42,607 nucleotides of DNA from positions 1-42,607 of the forward strand of contig NZ_JAFBDA010000026.1 in the NCBI RefSeq assembly GCF_016907995.1, written 5' to 3'. Shown here piece after piece: positions 34,001 through 42,607 of the stretch. Source of the DNA: Clostridium sardiniense (GTDB lineage Bacteria; Bacillota; Clostridia; Clostridiales; Clostridiaceae). The notes beneath the pieces are model-generated. The model had not been told where the DNA came from. It made no database searches and worked only from the letters and a program-made list of their open reading frames with translations. How positions within the stretch are numbered: position 1 is the stretch's first letter; each line of letters opens with the position of its first letter. The translations under genes were made by a program, and so were the position numbers.

Positions 34001-34295
34001 TGGCGGTACTGGATTAAATTTAACAAGTGCAGATGTTGTTATACATTTTGATCCTTGGTGGAATCCAGCTGTAGAAGAGCAAGCTACCGATAGAGCTCAT
34101 AGAATTGGTCAAGAAAATATTGTTGAAGTTATAAAACTTGTTTCTGAAGGTACTATTGAAGAAAAAATTATCAATCTTCAAGATCGTAAAAGAGAACTTA
34201 TTGAGAATCTTATAGGAAAAGATTCTTTAAATAATAAATTATTTAGTAATCTATCTAATGAAAATATACTAAAACTTTTTGATAGAGTTTTATAA
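31032..34295 (+). CDS. SWIM zinc-finger SNF2/RapA-type helicase
   Basis: A 1087-residue protein from ATG 31032 (AGGTGA spaced correctly; upstream GTG 31023 overlaps it). A SWIM zinc finger at about 76-100 (CTCRDF...YACKHLC) is followed by a bacterial SNF2-associated region (to about 600). The SNF2 motor follows: GDEMGLGKT (about 650), DEAQ box LDEAQYIKN (about 745), GTPIENNLMELWSIFDFIMP, and the helicase-C half FSQFTSVL, SLKAGGTGLNLTSADVVIHF and QATDRAHRIGQ. Such ATPases remodel protein-DNA complexes; a role in transcription recycling or repair is inferred. Terminators on both sides make it monocistronic. Confidence 0.92.
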   Translation: MIKQNFIEGFNRSVTTRKINDGMRVLNNDLVENIDYLYNSSINEINISTNVISEDLYSKYNCNINIDSNLYEVINIKCTCRDFENNELKSKNYACKHLCASFYRFLEKLEDDSTLKENLKKNNFFELNKLLDSNKSNTMLDSLCNNKDLLKIDVYINRNSWSHKIGAEFKVGFKNSRNSKMYLLKDINMFLLNKYNSIPISYGKDFTFDITKQKFSYNDVRLFKFIELLKDIDVNSNNFKRSQDKHINGKEIWIPKGMLRMFFEIIKENRIFLNNGFYSRKIESEIIVDDIPLPIELKEKNNLISFILPRGLPEDLGGSGDVFLYDTIIYIPSMKQCEKLYPLINTFINTDEITFLESQKDRVYKDLIPTINDLSNTVILDKNITKNIVSTPVKFKFYFDRDKMIFLKVNVKYGDYEFNIFDEIKDVYIYRDTVNETKVINSLKSIGIEKIDNKLFAFLRDDDVIFDFFKTKVHILQELGEVFYSESFKGVLKLNKKNFEVEVRRGKNDYFEFKYSISNISEEEFYNILKSFKENKKYYKLKNGDFLDLEEIQIKEFLRLIDTLNDKKLSDDTIAFTKGKSLYANKKLTDLFGVFKGNSILNDISNRLSSNNLSKSIIPKGLNANLRNYQVYGLHWFKELSDLGFGGILGDEMGLGKTLQAISFILSKEKSKSIIIAPTSLIYNWRDEFLKFAPSIKVGLINDTKKKRLEILNNIKEYDVIITTYNLFRIDYELYKNIEFDFCFLDEAQYIKNFSAKNTKACKRVNATNRFALTGTPIENNLMELWSIFDFIMPGFLYDKDSFNSKFNRTLDEDEVILNELRLLISPFILRRRKKDVLNELPDKIEKIIKVDMDKEQKKIYASYAKYINDIIEDKVKNDELNTSKIEILSYITKLRQICLDPSLVMEDYKGASGKLSALRELLIDMTSDGHKILVFSQFTSVLNKIKEMLQSDGLSYYYLDGSTKSSTRQELVNRFNKDDTKVFLISLKAGGTGLNLTSADVVIHFDPWWNPAVEEQATDRAHRIGQENIVEVIKLVSEGTIEEKIINLQDRKRELIENLIGKDSLNNKLFSNLSNENILKLFDRVL

Positions 34296-34319
34296 AAACT
34301 CATAAAATTTCATTAGATT

Positions 34320-34360
34320 AAGACAATACCTACGAATCTAAGGTATTGTCTTGTTTTTTA
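34320..34360 (+). terminator. Rho-independent terminator
   Basis: AAGACAATACCT pairs with AGGTATTGTCTT, followed by GTTTTTTA. It ends the helicase gene. Confidence 0.9.
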
Positions 34361-34564
34361 TTACAAGATAGTTTAACCAATCTAAAATTATTAATTAGGC
34401 TAAATTTGTTTTAGAAGTAAGAGGAATTGCACTATAACATAACTTTAAAATATCAATAAGTGAATATAAAGCTTTAAATTATCTAAAAATCGCACTTCAT
34501 ATATTTATACAGAGAATTTTAAATTATAGTATAATTAAAACAAGATAAATTAGGTGTTAAATAA

Positions 34565-34616
34565 ATATAAGTAATAGATATTACTATATAATATAAGTAA
34601 TAGATATTACTATATA
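34565..34616 (+). repeat. Tandem 26-bp repeat with internal palindrome
   Basis: Two exact head-to-tail copies (34565-34590 and 34591-34616). Each contains AGTAATAGATATTACT, a 7-bp inverted repeat with a 2-base centre. Spacing of the palindromes is 26 bp. Confidence 0.8.
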
Positions 34617-34714
34617 ATATAAAAAGAAAATATATTATACTATATGTTTTTTACCTAAAATAATTTGAAAATGCTATGTTTAAAGGTGCTTTTATTTATT
34701 CAATTAAATTTTTA

Positions 34715-34738
34715 TGTTATACTTCATTATGTTATAAT
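34715..34738 (+). promoter_or_regulatory. Tandem extended -10 elements upstream of mutS
   Basis: TGTTATACT (34715-34723) and TGTTATAAT (34730-34738) are both extended -10 motifs inside repeated TTATGTTATA blocks. The second is the better mutS promoter candidate and gives a leader of about 190 nucleotides. Confidence 0.45.
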
Positions 34739-34773
34739 CTTATAGAAATAAGTAAATATCATTGATTCAGTAC

Positions 34774-34817
34774 TTATTTATGACGATTTCTCAAATTATG
34801 TCATTCGTCATAAATAA
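34774..34817 (+). promoter_or_regulatory. 13-bp stem-loop in the mutS leader
   Basis: TTATTTATGACGA (34774-34786) pairs exactly with TCGTCATAAATAA (34805-34817) across an 18-base loop. No T-run follows, so it is not a simple terminator. It could be an RNA structure in the leader or an operator. Confidence 0.5.
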
Positions 34818-34933
34818 TTAGTAAAAAACGTTAAAATAAGTGGATTTTATTCCATATGAAATATATGGTAAGTGTCTCTAATCTTTGATTTTAAAAGGAT
34901 TAAGTATAAAAAAGTTAAAGGAAGTGAAAGTGT

Positions 34934-37603
34934 ATGGCGTTAACTCCCATGATGAAACAATACTTTGAAATAAAGGAAAATTATAAAGATTGTATAGTCT
35001 TTTTTAGATTAGGGGATTTTTATGAAATGTTCTTTGATGATGCTAAAACTGCATCAAAGGAACTTGAATTAGTATTAACAGGAAGAGATTGTGGTTTAGA
35101 TGAAAGAGCACCTATGTGTGGTATACCATTTCATGCCTCTTCAGGATATATATCAAGATTAGTTGCTAAGGGTTATAAAGTAGCTATTTGCGAGCAAGTT
35201 GAAGATCCAAGTGTAGCTAAAGGTATAGTAAAAAGAGATGTAATTAAAGTTATAACACCAGGTACATATGTAGATAGCAATAGTGAAAATAATTCTAATA
35301 CATATCTATTAGCTATATATGAAGAAAATAATGATACTGGAATTGCATTAACTGATATAAGTACTGGAGAATTTAAAACAACATCATTTACTACTATTAA
35401 AAGTACATTATTTGATGAGATAACAAAAATTAATCCAAAAGAAATAATAGTTGATATAAATATAACTGATAAATTTACAGATGAATTATCAAGTTATACA
35501 ACTGCATTATTAACCAAAAAGGATTTATCTAGCTTTAGAACTACTGATGATGAATTAGTATCACAATTCAGTGAAGCAGAACTTTCAGAGTTAGATAGTG
35601 CCAGTAAAACAGCATGTAAAATATTACTCAAATATGTTTATGAAACACAAAAAATGAGTCTTGCAAATATAAATTTTCTTGAGAAATACGATATAATTAA
35701 TTATATGACTATTGATGGTAGCTCAAGAAGAAATTTAGAGCTTACTGAAAATATAAGAGAGAAGAATAAAAAAGGTTCTTTACTTTGGGTGATGGATAAA
35801 ACATGTACTTCAATGGGAGCAAGAGTCTTAAGAAAATGGATAGATGAACCTCTTATATCTAAGTTTGAAATAGAAAATAGACTAGATGCTGTAGAAGAAC
35901 TTTATAATGCAATAAGTCTAAATGAAGATATCAGAATTGCACTTAAAGATATATATGATATAGAAAGAATTGTAGGAAAGATAGCAAATGGAAATGTTAA
36001 TGGAAAAGATTTAGTTTCTCTTAGAGCTTCACTTGATAAATTACCATATATAAAAGAAACTTTGGGATATTGTAAATCTAGTTTGCTTAATGAATACTAT
36101 GAAGAGTTAGATATATTAAAAGATTTAAAGGAATTATTATATAATGCTATTTTAGATGATCCTTCAATGAGTATTAAAGAAGGAAATATAATTAAAGATG
36201 GTTATTCAGAAGAAGTTGATGAATTAAGAAAAGCAAAACTTCACGGTAAAGAATGGATTGCATCTTTAGAAAACTCAGAAAGAGAAATTACTGGAATTAA
36301 ATCTTTGAAGGTTGGATACAATAAAGTCTTTGGTTACTATATTGAAATTAGAAAGGCTAATTACTCATCAATACCAGAAGGTAGATATATAAGAAAGCAA
36401 ACTCTTGCGAATGCTGAAAGATACATTACTCAAGACTTAAAAGAAATGGAAGATAAAATTTTAGGTGCAGAAGAAAAGCTAGTTAATCTTGAGTATAATT
36501 TATTTTTAGATATACGAAGCATTGTATCTGAAAAAATATCAAAATTAAAAAAGAGTGCAAGAATCATTGGTAACTTAGATTCAATATCAACTTTATCAAT
36601 CATTGCTTTAGAAAATGATTATGTAAGACCTAATATTAATGAGAATGGATTAATAAAAATAACTGATGGACGACATCCTGTTGTAGAAAAAGTAATCGGC
36701 AGAGGTGAATTTGTTTCTAATGATACATTACTAAATAGTAATGATAATAGACTTTTATTAATAACTGGACCTAATATGGCTGGTAAATCAACTTATATGA
36801 GACAAGTAGCACTAATAACATTAATGGCTCAAATAGGATCATTTATTCCAGCTAAGAAAGCAGATATATCAATATGCGATAAGATTTTTACAAGAATAGG
36901 TGCTTCTGATGATCTTGCAGGAGGAAAGTCTACATTTATGGTTGAAATGTGGGAAGTATCAAATATTTTAAATAATGCGACCCACAAAAGCTTAGTATTA
37001 TTAGATGAAGTTGGAAGAGGTACATCAACATATGATGGACTTAGTATAGCTTGGTCAGTTATAGAACATATTTCAAAAAATAATAATTTAAAATGTAATA
37101 CATTATTTGCAACTCATTACCATGAACTAACAAAACTTGAAGGTAAAATATCAGGAGTTAAAAATTACTCTGTTGCAGTTAAAGAACTAGAAGATAATAT
37201 AATATTCTTAAGAAAAATTGTTGAGGGTGGAGCAGATCAATCATATGGTATAGAAGTTGCTAAACTTGCTGGTCTTCCAAAAGAAGTAATAGATAGAGCA
37301 AAAGAAATATTGGATGAGTTAGAAGGAAATAATACTTATGAAAATAGTACTAAAGAAGTATTAAAGAAAGAATATGAAAAAGAAATTGCAGTTGAAAAAA
37401 TTGAAGAAGAAAGAGTAGAAGAACCTATTGTAAATGAAAAAATTAATAATACTCACAATGACAATATGCAGCTTGACTTCTCTTTCATGGAAAAAGAAAA
37501 TCTTATAAAGGAGCTTTCAGAAGTGGATATTTTAGAATTAAATCCTCTTGAAGCTATGAATAAACTCTATAAATTAGTTAGTGATGCTAAGAAGTTAAAA
37601 TAG
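34934..37603 (+). CDS. mutS: DNA mismatch repair protein MutS
   Basis: An 889-residue mismatch-recognition ATPase. The N-terminal mismatch wedge GDFYEMF (residues 27-33; Phe29 and Glu31 of the F-x-E motif), the lever and clamp domains, then the ATPase with Walker [10 protein letters not shown] (about 612-620) and Walker [17 protein letters not shown] (about 690). A glutamate-rich linker (about 805-845) precedes the C-terminal tetramer/clamp region. ATG 34934 follows AGGAAGTGA. It leads the mutS-mutL-miaA-hfq operon; mutL begins 13 bases after its stop. Confidence 0.97.
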   Translation: MALTPMMKQYFEIKENYKDCIVFFRLGDFYEMFFDDAKTASKELELVLTGRDCGLDERAPMCGIPFHASSGYISRLVAKGYKVAICEQVEDPSVAKGIVKRDVIKVITPGTYVDSNSENNSNTYLLAIYEENNDTGIALTDISTGEFKTTSFTTIKSTLFDEITKINPKEIIVDINITDKFTDELSSYTTALLTKKDLSSFRTTDDELVSQFSEAELSELDSASKTACKILLKYVYETQKMSLANINFLEKYDIINYMTIDGSSRRNLELTENIREKNKKGSLLWVMDKTCTSMGARVLRKWIDEPLISKFEIENRLDAVEELYNAISLNEDIRIALKDIYDIERIVGKIANGNVNGKDLVSLRASLDKLPYIKETLGYCKSSLLNEYYEELDILKDLKELLYNAILDDPSMSIKEGNIIKDGYSEEVDELRKAKLHGKEWIASLENSEREITGIKSLKVGYNKVFGYYIEIRKANYSSIPEGRYIRKQTLANAERYITQDLKEMEDKILGAEEKLVNLEYNLFLDIRSIVSEKISKLKKSARIIGNLDSISTLSIIALENDYVRPNINENGLIKITDGRHPVVEKVIGRGEFVSNDTLLNSNDNRLLLITGPNMAGKSTYMRQVALITLMAQIGSFIPAKKADISICDKIFTRIGASDDLAGGKSTFMVEMWEVSNILNNATHKSLVLLDEVGRGTSTYDGLSIAWSVIEHISKNNNLKCNTLFATHYHELTKLEGKISGVKNYSVAVKELEDNIIFLRKIVEGGADQSYGIEVAKLAGLPKEVIDRAKEILDELEGNNTYENSTKEVLKKEYEKEIAVEKIEEERVEEPIVNEKINNTHNDNMQLDFSFMEKENLIKELSEVDILELNPLEAMNKLYKLVSDAKKLK

Positions 37604-37616
37604 GGGTTGATAAACT

Positions 37617-39596
37617 TTGAAAAGAATAAATTTACTTGATGATAATACAGCAAATAAGATAGCAGCGGGAGAAGTAGTCGAAAGACCTTCTTCTGTTGTA
37701 AAAGAATTAGTAGAGAATAGTATAGATGCTGGGGCTAAAAATATAACTATTGAAATAATTGAAGGTGGCTGTAACTTAATCAAAATAATCGATGATGGGG
37801 ATGGCATACATCCAGATGATATAAAGAAGGCTTTTCTTCCTCATGCAACAAGTAAAATAAAGAATGTTGAAGATATATTTTCAATAAATACTTTAGGATT
37901 TAGAGGTGAAGCTTTAGCTTCTATTGCTTCTGTTTCTAAAGTTAATTTAAAAACTAAGATTTCTGATAATGAATTTGGTAGAGAAATATATATAGAAGGT
38001 GGAGAAATTTTAAAAGAAACTGATTGTGGAACTAATAATGGAACTGCAATTGAAGTTAAAGACTTATTTTTTAATGTACCCGCAAGGAAAAAGTTTTTAA
38101 AGTCTTTTACAAGAGAAGGATCTATTATTACAGATATAATAAATAGAATAGCTATATCTAACCCTGATATAAGTTTTAAACTATTTAATAATGGCAAAAA
38201 AGTTGTAAATACTTTTGGAAACGGAAATGTAAAAGATGTTCTAAGAGCTATTTATGGAAAAAAAATTAGCGATAATTTGATTTATTTTAAGAATGATAGA
38301 GATTTTATTTCAGTAGATGGTTTTATTGGGAAAGAAGAGATAGCTAGGGGTTCTAGAAATAATCAAAGTATCTTCGTTAATGGAAGGTATATAAAAAATA
38401 AAACACTAGTTGCAGCGGTAGAAAATGCATTTAAATCTTTTAGTACAGTAAATAAGTTTCCTTTCTTTGTATTATTCATTAATGTATATCCTGAATATGT
38501 TGACGTTAATATACATCCAACTAAGGCAGAAATAAAATTTAAAGATGATAGAGCTATATTTAAATGTGTATTTGATGCAGTGCACAAAGCACTTAAAGAA
38601 GATGTATTTAATGAATTTAAATTACCAGAAGAAACAATTGCTAACTCTACAATAGTAGAAAACTTTGAAATGGATTTAAATATAAATGATGATAATATTA
38701 AATTTAACTCATTTGAAAAAAATGAAAAGTTAAATAGAGATTCCCTTGACTATTCAGCAGCAATAACTGAGCAGAAAGAAGAACTTAATAAATTAAAAGA
38801 GAAACTAATAAATAAAGATATTCCTATACATAGTTTAAATGACGATAATATAAATATTGAATATAGCTATGATACAAATCATTCTCCTATAGATACTAAT
38901 GATAGTTCTTCGAATATATTATATGAAAAACATGAATATTCAAAACCTACTGTATCTATAGATATAAATACAGATACAGATACAGAAAGTTCTATTACTG
39001 TAGAAAGGATCGCAAAATTTCCGCCATTAAGGATAATAGGACAATTTAACAAGACGTATATTATAGGAGAATTTAATGAAACATTATATTTAATTGATCA
39101 GCATGCAGCTCATGAAAAAATATTATTTGAAAAATATATGAATTCAATAAAAAATGGGTCAATTGTAGTTCAACCTTTACTAGTACCTACTATTATAGAA
39201 TTAACAGTAGATGAATTAGCTTTTTATGAAGAGAACAGCACTGTTTTTAGTGATGCTGGATTTAAAATAGATTATTTTGGTGGAAATACTTTAGCATTAA
39301 AAGAAGTTCCTTACTTTTTAGGTAAATTAGATTCTAAATCATTATTTTTAAGTATTATAGATGATTTGAAAAGTTTAGGAAGCGGAAAAACAATTGATAT
39401 AAAATATAATAAAATTGCAACCATGGCCTGTAAATCTGCTGTAAAAGGAAATGATTTCTTAAACGAAAGAGAAATGATTAAATTAATTGAAGACTTAAGA
39501 TTTATTGAAGATCCATTTCATTGTCCGCATGGAAGGCCAACAATAATAAAATTTACAAACTTTGAATTAGAGAAGAAATTTAGAAGAATAGTTTAA
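37617..39596 (+). CDS. mutL: DNA mismatch repair protein MutL (endonuclease type)
   Basis: A 659-residue GHKL ATPase. N-terminal motifs: NKIAAGEVVERPSSVVKELV, ENSIDAG, DDGDGI, ATSKI and GFRGEAL. After a variable acidic linker (about 355-475), the C-terminal domain has the metal-binding nicking motif DQHAAHEKILFE (DQHAx2Ex4E, about 494-505), ACKSAVKGND and CPHGRPT (about 635). It is therefore a latent endonuclease, as expected where MutH is absent. It starts at TTG 37617 behind AGGGGTTGAT, 13 bases after mutS. Confidence 0.96.
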   Translation: MKRINLLDDNTANKIAAGEVVERPSSVVKELVENSIDAGAKNITIEIIEGGCNLIKIIDDGDGIHPDDIKKAFLPHATSKIKNVEDIFSINTLGFRGEALASIASVSKVNLKTKISDNEFGREIYIEGGEILKETDCGTNNGTAIEVKDLFFNVPARKKFLKSFTREGSIITDIINRIAISNPDISFKLFNNGKKVVNTFGNGNVKDVLRAIYGKKISDNLIYFKNDRDFISVDGFIGKEEIARGSRNNQSIFVNGRYIKNKTLVAAVENAFKSFSTVNKFPFFVLFINVYPEYVDVNIHPTKAEIKFKDDRAIFKCVFDAVHKALKEDVFNEFKLPEETIANSTIVENFEMDLNINDDNIKFNSFEKNEKLNRDSLDYSAAITEQKEELNKLKEKLINKDIPIHSLNDDNINIEYSYDTNHSPIDTNDSSSNILYEKHEYSKPTVSIDINTDTDTESSITVERIAKFPPLRIIGQFNKTYIIGEFNETLYLIDQHAAHEKILFEKYMNSIKNGSIVVQPLLVPTIIELTVDELAFYEENSTVFSDAGFKIDYFGGNTLALKEVPYFLGKLDSKSLFLSIIDDLKSLGSGKTIDIKYNKIATMACKSAVKGNDFLNEREMIKLIEDLRFIEDPFHCPHGRPTIIKFTNFELEKKFRRIV

Positions 39597-39617
39597 AATA
39601 AAAGGATGAAATTTTTT

Positions 39618-40550
39618 ATGACAAAGAAAAAGATATTAGTTTTAGGTGGACCTACAGCTGTAGGAAAAACAGCTCTATCCATAAGGCTTTCAAAAAAATT
39701 GAATGGAGAAATTATTTCAGCAGATTCAATGCAAATATATAAATACATGGATATAGGTTCTGCTAAAATTACTAAAGATGAGATGGAAGATATTAATCAC
39801 TATATGATTGATATAGTAGATCCAAATGTTAAATTTTCAGTATCTGATTATAAACATTTAGGTGATAAATTTATAAAGAAAATTGTGGATAAAAATAAAC
39901 TACCTATAATTACTGGGGGAACTGGTCTTTATATAAATGCATTAACTTGTAATATGGATTTTACCGATGCTGAAATTGATGAGAATTATAGAAATTACTT
40001 AGAAAATGAGGCTAACTTAAAAGGAAATGAATATATACATTATTTATTAAAAGATATAGATCCTATAAGTTATAAGGAGATACATTATAATAATAGAAAA
40101 AGAGTTATAAGAGCTCTTGAAGTTTTTAAGCTTACTGGAAAACCATTTAGTTCATTTAATGCTGGAAATGATTTTTATAAATCTGATTATGATATTTACT
40201 ATTATGTATTAACAATGAATAGAGAAAATTTATATTCTAGAATAAATAAGAGGGTAGATATCATGATAGATAGAGGTCTAGAAGAAGAATGCATAAAATT
40301 AAAGCAAATGGGATATACTTCATCTATGCAATCAATGCAAGGTATTGGGTATAAAGAGATGTTATATTATCTTGAAGGTAAGATTAAAAAAGATGAAGCT
40401 ATTGAAATGATAAAAAAAGGATCAAGAAATTATGCTAAGCGTCAATTAACTTGGTTTAGAAGAGATCCTAGAGTGATTTTTCTAGATAAAGATATTATGA
40501 CAGAAGAGGAAATAGTAGAGAAAATAAGTAATGACATTAATATGAAGTAG
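39618..40550 (+). CDS. miaA: tRNA dimethylallyltransferase MiaA
   Basis: A 310-residue enzyme that transfers dimethylallyl to N6 of A37 in tRNAs reading UNN codons, the substrate for MiaB. P-loop [11 protein letters not shown] (about 11-21), [24 protein letters not shown] and the C-terminal [11 protein letters not shown] are diagnostic. ATG 39618 is chosen because AAGGATG lies about ten bases upstream; in-frame ATG 39606 overlaps that site. It lies 21 bases after mutL and shares its transcript. DMAPP comes from the MEP pathway including IspH of this window. Confidence 0.95.
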   Translation: MTKKKILVLGGPTAVGKTALSIRLSKKLNGEIISADSMQIYKYMDIGSAKITKDEMEDINHYMIDIVDPNVKFSVSDYKHLGDKFIKKIVDKNKLPIITGGTGLYINALTCNMDFTDAEIDENYRNYLENEANLKGNEYIHYLLKDIDPISYKEIHYNNRKRVIRALEVFKLTGKPFSSFNAGNDFYKSDYDIYYYVLTMNRENLYSRINKRVDIMIDRGLEEECIKLKQMGYTSSMQSMQGIGYKEMLYYLEGKIKKDEAIEMIKKGSRNYAKRQLTWFRRDPRVIFLDKDIMTEEEIVEKISNDINMK

Positions 40551-40594
40551 TTGTATAATATATTTAAGGTGTATTGGTAATTTGGAGGTGTCTT

Positions 40595-40837
40595 ATGAAT
40601 AAACAACAAAATAATTTGCAAGATATTTTTTTGAATGGTGCAAGAAAAAATAAAATTTCAGTAGAAGTATATCTTACAAATGGATATAAGCTAAAAGGAT
40701 ATGTTAAAGGATTTGACAGTTTTACAGTTGTGTTAGATTGTGATGGTAAACAAATGTTAGTCTATAAGCATGCTGTTACAACAATAACTCCAGCGAAACC
40801 TATTCTATTTGCAAATAATGACGTAGATAACGCTTAA
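40595..40837 (+). CDS. hfq: RNA chaperone Hfq
   Basis: An 80-residue Sm-like protein that forms a hexameric ring and binds small RNAs. Sm1: [20 protein letters not shown] then [19 protein letters not shown]. Sm2: [12 protein letters not shown], with the YKHA variant of the conserved (Y/F)KH. ATG 40595 follows GGAGGTG; the upstream in-frame ATG 40574 lacks a site. The C-terminal tail is short, as in other Gram-positives. Last gene of the operon, with a terminator at its stop. Confidence 0.96.
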   Translation: MNKQQNNLQDIFLNGARKNKISVEVYLTNGYKLKGYVKGFDSFTVVLDCDGKQMLVYKHAVTTITPAKPILFANNDVDNA

Positions 40838-40868
40838 TAAATAGGCACATTGTTGCCTATTTATTTTT
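40837..40868 (+). terminator. Rho-independent terminator of the mutS operon
   Basis: AATAAATAGGCA pairs with TGCCTATTTATT, followed by TTTG. The stem overlaps the hfq stop region. Confidence 0.87.
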
Positions 40869-40894
40869 GTGTTTAATTTATACAGGAGGCTAAT

Positions 40895-42181
40895 ATGTTA
40901 AAAGCAACAGAGGAATTAATTATAAAAAAACATAATATAAAAAATAATGCATTTGAGCTTTATAAAAAAGCTTTAGAAGATGTAGAAGACGAATTTAAAA
41001 AGTTAGATGAAATTAGGGAATATAATCAATTAAAAGTTCTTTCTGCATTTCAAGATGAAAGAATAAGTGATAGCCATTTTACAAATACTACAGGATATGC
41101 TTATGATGATATGGGTAGAGATGGTTTAGACAAAGTATATGCAAGAGTATTTAATACTGAAGCTGCTATTGTTAGACCACACTTTGTAAATGGTACTCAT
41201 GCTATTGGTACCGCTTTATTTGGTAATCTACGTCCTGGAGATACATTACTTGCAATATCAGGACAACCATATGATACATTACACGGAGTAATTGGAATAA
41301 GTAAAGATACTGGAATGGGATCTCTTATAGAATACGGGATTAAGTATAATGAGATTGACTTAATAGATGAAAAATATTTTGATTTAGAAAAAATAAAAAA
41401 AGCTATACTAAATGATTTATCAATAAAAATGGTACATATACAAAGAAGTACTGGATATAGTACTAGAAGTTCACTTCAACTTAATCAAATAAAAGAAGTG
41501 ATTGAATTAGTTAAAAGCTTAAATGAAAATATAATAGTTTTTGTTGATAATTGTTATGGTGAATTTGTAGATATAATAGAACCTACAGATTTTGGTGCAG
41601 ACTTAATGGCCGGCTCTCTAATAAAAAATATAGGAGGAGGAATTTCTCCAACTGGTGGATATATAGTAGGTAAGCAGAAATATGTTGATAATGCTTCATA
41701 TAGATTAACTGTTCCAGGAATAGGTGGTGAATGTGGTGCCACACTTGGAGTTATGAGAACATTATTCCAAGGATTCTTCTTGGCTCCTCATGTAACTATT
41801 GAAGCTGTAAAAAGTTCTATTTTTTGTGCAAGAGTTATGGAACTTGCTGGATTTGAAGCTAAACCCGCTGCAAAAGAGAAAAGAACAGATATAGTTCAAA
41901 CGATTATATTTAGAAACAAAGAAAAATTAATTGAATTTATTAAAGGTATACAACAAGGATCACCAATTGATTCATTTGTTCATTGTATTCCAATTCCAAC
42001 TCCAGGTTATGAAGATGAAGTAATAATGGCTGCTGGAGCATTTATACAAGGTTCTTCAATTGAACTATCTGCAGATGCTCCTATTAGAGAACCTTATATT
42101 GCTTATATTCAAGGTGGGCTTACATTTGATCATGCTAAAATTGGTGTATTAATTGCTTTAAATAAAGTTTTAAATTCTTAA
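40895..42181 (+). CDS. PLP-dependent methionine gamma-lyase family protein (YnbB / aluminium resistance)
   Basis: A 428-residue fold-type I PLP enzyme of PF06838. Motifs: RISDSHFTNTTGYAYDDMGR (about 53-72), FVNGTHAIGTALFGNLRPGD, IQRSTGYSTR, FVDNCYGEFVD and the presumed PLP lysine in GSLIKNIGGGISPTGGYIVG (Lys about 249). Relatives are called aluminium-resistance protein or YnbB; true lyase activity is largely untested. ATG 40895 follows AGGAGG. In Bacillus and clostridia the gene also follows hfq. Confidence 0.9.
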   Translation: MLKATEELIIKKHNIKNNAFELYKKALEDVEDEFKKLDEIREYNQLKVLSAFQDERISDSHFTNTTGYAYDDMGRDGLDKVYARVFNTEAAIVRPHFVNGTHAIGTALFGNLRPGDTLLAISGQPYDTLHGVIGISKDTGMGSLIEYGIKYNEIDLIDEKYFDLEKIKKAILNDLSIKMVHIQRSTGYSTRSSLQLNQIKEVIELVKSLNENIIVFVDNCYGEFVDIIEPTDFGADLMAGSLIKNIGGGISPTGGYIVGKQKYVDNASYRLTVPGIGGECGATLGVMRTLFQGFFLAPHVTIEAVKSSIFCARVMELAGFEAKPAAKEKRTDIVQTIIFRNKEKLIEFIKGIQQGSPIDSFVHCIPIPTPGYEDEVIMAAGAFIQGSSIELSADAPIREPYIAYIQGGLTFDHAKIGVLIALNKVLNS

Positions 42182-42223
42182 ATAAAATGGCTTAGAGTAT
42201 TTTCTCTAAGCCATTTTATTTAA
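42181..42223. terminator. Bidirectional terminator, perfect 17-bp stem
   Basis: AATAAAATGGCTTAGAG pairs exactly with CTCTAAGCCATTTTATT between convergent genes. Confidence 0.92.
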
Positions 42224-42607
42224 ATCTAAATTAAGTTCTATATTTGTATCTTCACTTTTAGTATTTTCTTTAAAATGTTTAGATAAGCCTTTATGCTTAT
42301 CTTTAGTTATAATATCAATGCCATTAAAAATAAATTTATCATTATTATATCTTATAAATCTATACAAATTATATAAATCTAATGATGAAATTAATATATT
42401 AGCAGAGACAATACTAACTAAAACTATACTATCATATAAAAAAGCTATGATAAATAGCGGTATAATAGTAAGTATTATAAAAGGTAATATTAAGGATAAT
42501 ACATGTCTTTTATTACTTGCATATTTACTATAATAAATTGAGATATGAAAATTATCTATCCACATTATTAAATTAATATTTTTAAAATTCTTATATGCAA
42601 CTCCTTG
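42206..42607 (-). CDS. DUF3267-like membrane protein, cut by the window edge
   Basis: The minus-strand frame is open to the last base of the window (QGVAYKNFKNINLI precedes the internal Met at 42565), so the start lies outside. The visible 133 residues contain two or three membrane spans (VLSLILPFIILTIIPLFIIA and IVLVSIVSANILISSLDLYN) and a charged C-terminal tail. The pattern fits the C-terminal half of DUF3267 membrane proteins, which carry an HExxH-like motif further upstream; that part is not visible, so the call is tentative. Confidence 0.5.
   Translation of the reverse strand, partial: QGVAYKNFKNINLIMWIDNFHISIYYSKYASNKRHVLSLILPFIILTIIPLFIIAFLYDSIVLVSIVSANILISSLDLYNLYRFIRYNNDKFIFNGIDIITKDKHKGLSKHFKENTKSEDTNIELNLDLNKMA

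Larger units (their letters stand above)
34361..34933 (+). other. Long mutS upstream region without a gene
   Basis: The 570 bases between the helicase terminator and mutS hold no credible ORF. They contain a 26-bp tandem repeat (34565-34616), two extended -10 boxes (34715-34738), and a 13-bp inverted repeat (34774-34817) within what would be a leader of about 190 nucleotides. I could not match the leader to a known riboswitch class by eye. Confidence 0.6.

Noticed and set aside
34740..34933. Purine-type riboswitch before mutS
   Set aside because: ATATGGTAAGTGTCTC loosely recalls the purine aptamer, but the paired P1-P3 arrangement and the conserved core bases are absent.
37841..38197. 118-codon minus-strand ORF within mutL
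   Set aside because: It is antisense to conserved MutL ATPase motifs with no start signal; a codon-bias shadow.

Overview
The window is very AT-rich chromosomal DNA with strong Shine-Dalgarno sites, many TTG/GTG starts, CotF-type spore coat genes, an IspH-ribosomal protein S1 fusion and a mutS-mutL-miaA-hfq operon. Together these point to a spore-forming Clostridium (sensu stricto). I see no rRNA, tRNA, CRISPR array or intact mobile element.

Left edge (1-3000): a gene graveyard followed by small genes. It holds a GC-rich C-terminal coding tail, a frame-broken small gene, a helix-turn-helix gene broken in a (TA)n tract, and the 3' end of a GidA-like flavoprotein. After these come a phage-holin-family (YvlD-like) membrane protein, dUTPase (dut), a degraded coding remnant and a 29-residue membrane microprotein.

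3000-16000: mainly cell envelope, vitamin and sporulation functions. A VanY-type carboxypeptidase and a CapA-family protein form a minus-strand operon. DedA and a small zinc-ribbon protein follow, then a pyridoxamine kinase with an ECF S-component (B6 salvage). Next are a stress-type SDR, a 39-residue protein, a two-gene coat-protein operon, a wrecked manganese-catalase (CotJC-like) remnant, a DUF6398/TPR protein, a DUF6414 protein, a YpmS-like exported protein, a DnaQ-fold exonuclease and a YuiD-like membrane protein.

16000-21900: regulation and transport. It contains an orphan LytTR response regulator, a TetR gene with an apparent auto-operator and a small zinc-finger partner, a membrane-anchored protein, an exported-protein/ABC ATPase/permease operon with a near-consensus promoter, a convergent PadR regulator, and a Cys/Gly-repeat microprotein.

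22000-42607: mostly conserved core genes on the plus strand. These are rluB-mnmM, an RpiR regulator, a BaiN/HI0933 flavoprotein with cmk and ispH-rpsA, a GNAT, miaB, a SWIM-SNF2 helicase, mutS-mutL-miaA-hfq, and a PLP-dependent YnbB-like enzyme. A DUF3267-like gene runs off the right edge. tRNA and rRNA modification (rluB, mnmM, miaB, miaA) and mismatch repair dominate this half. The mutS leader contains a tandem palindromic repeat and a 13-bp stem. I found no clear new defence or mobile system. The best candidates for undescribed biology are the ABC/exported-protein/PadR cassette, the regulatory palindromes and the decayed genes.
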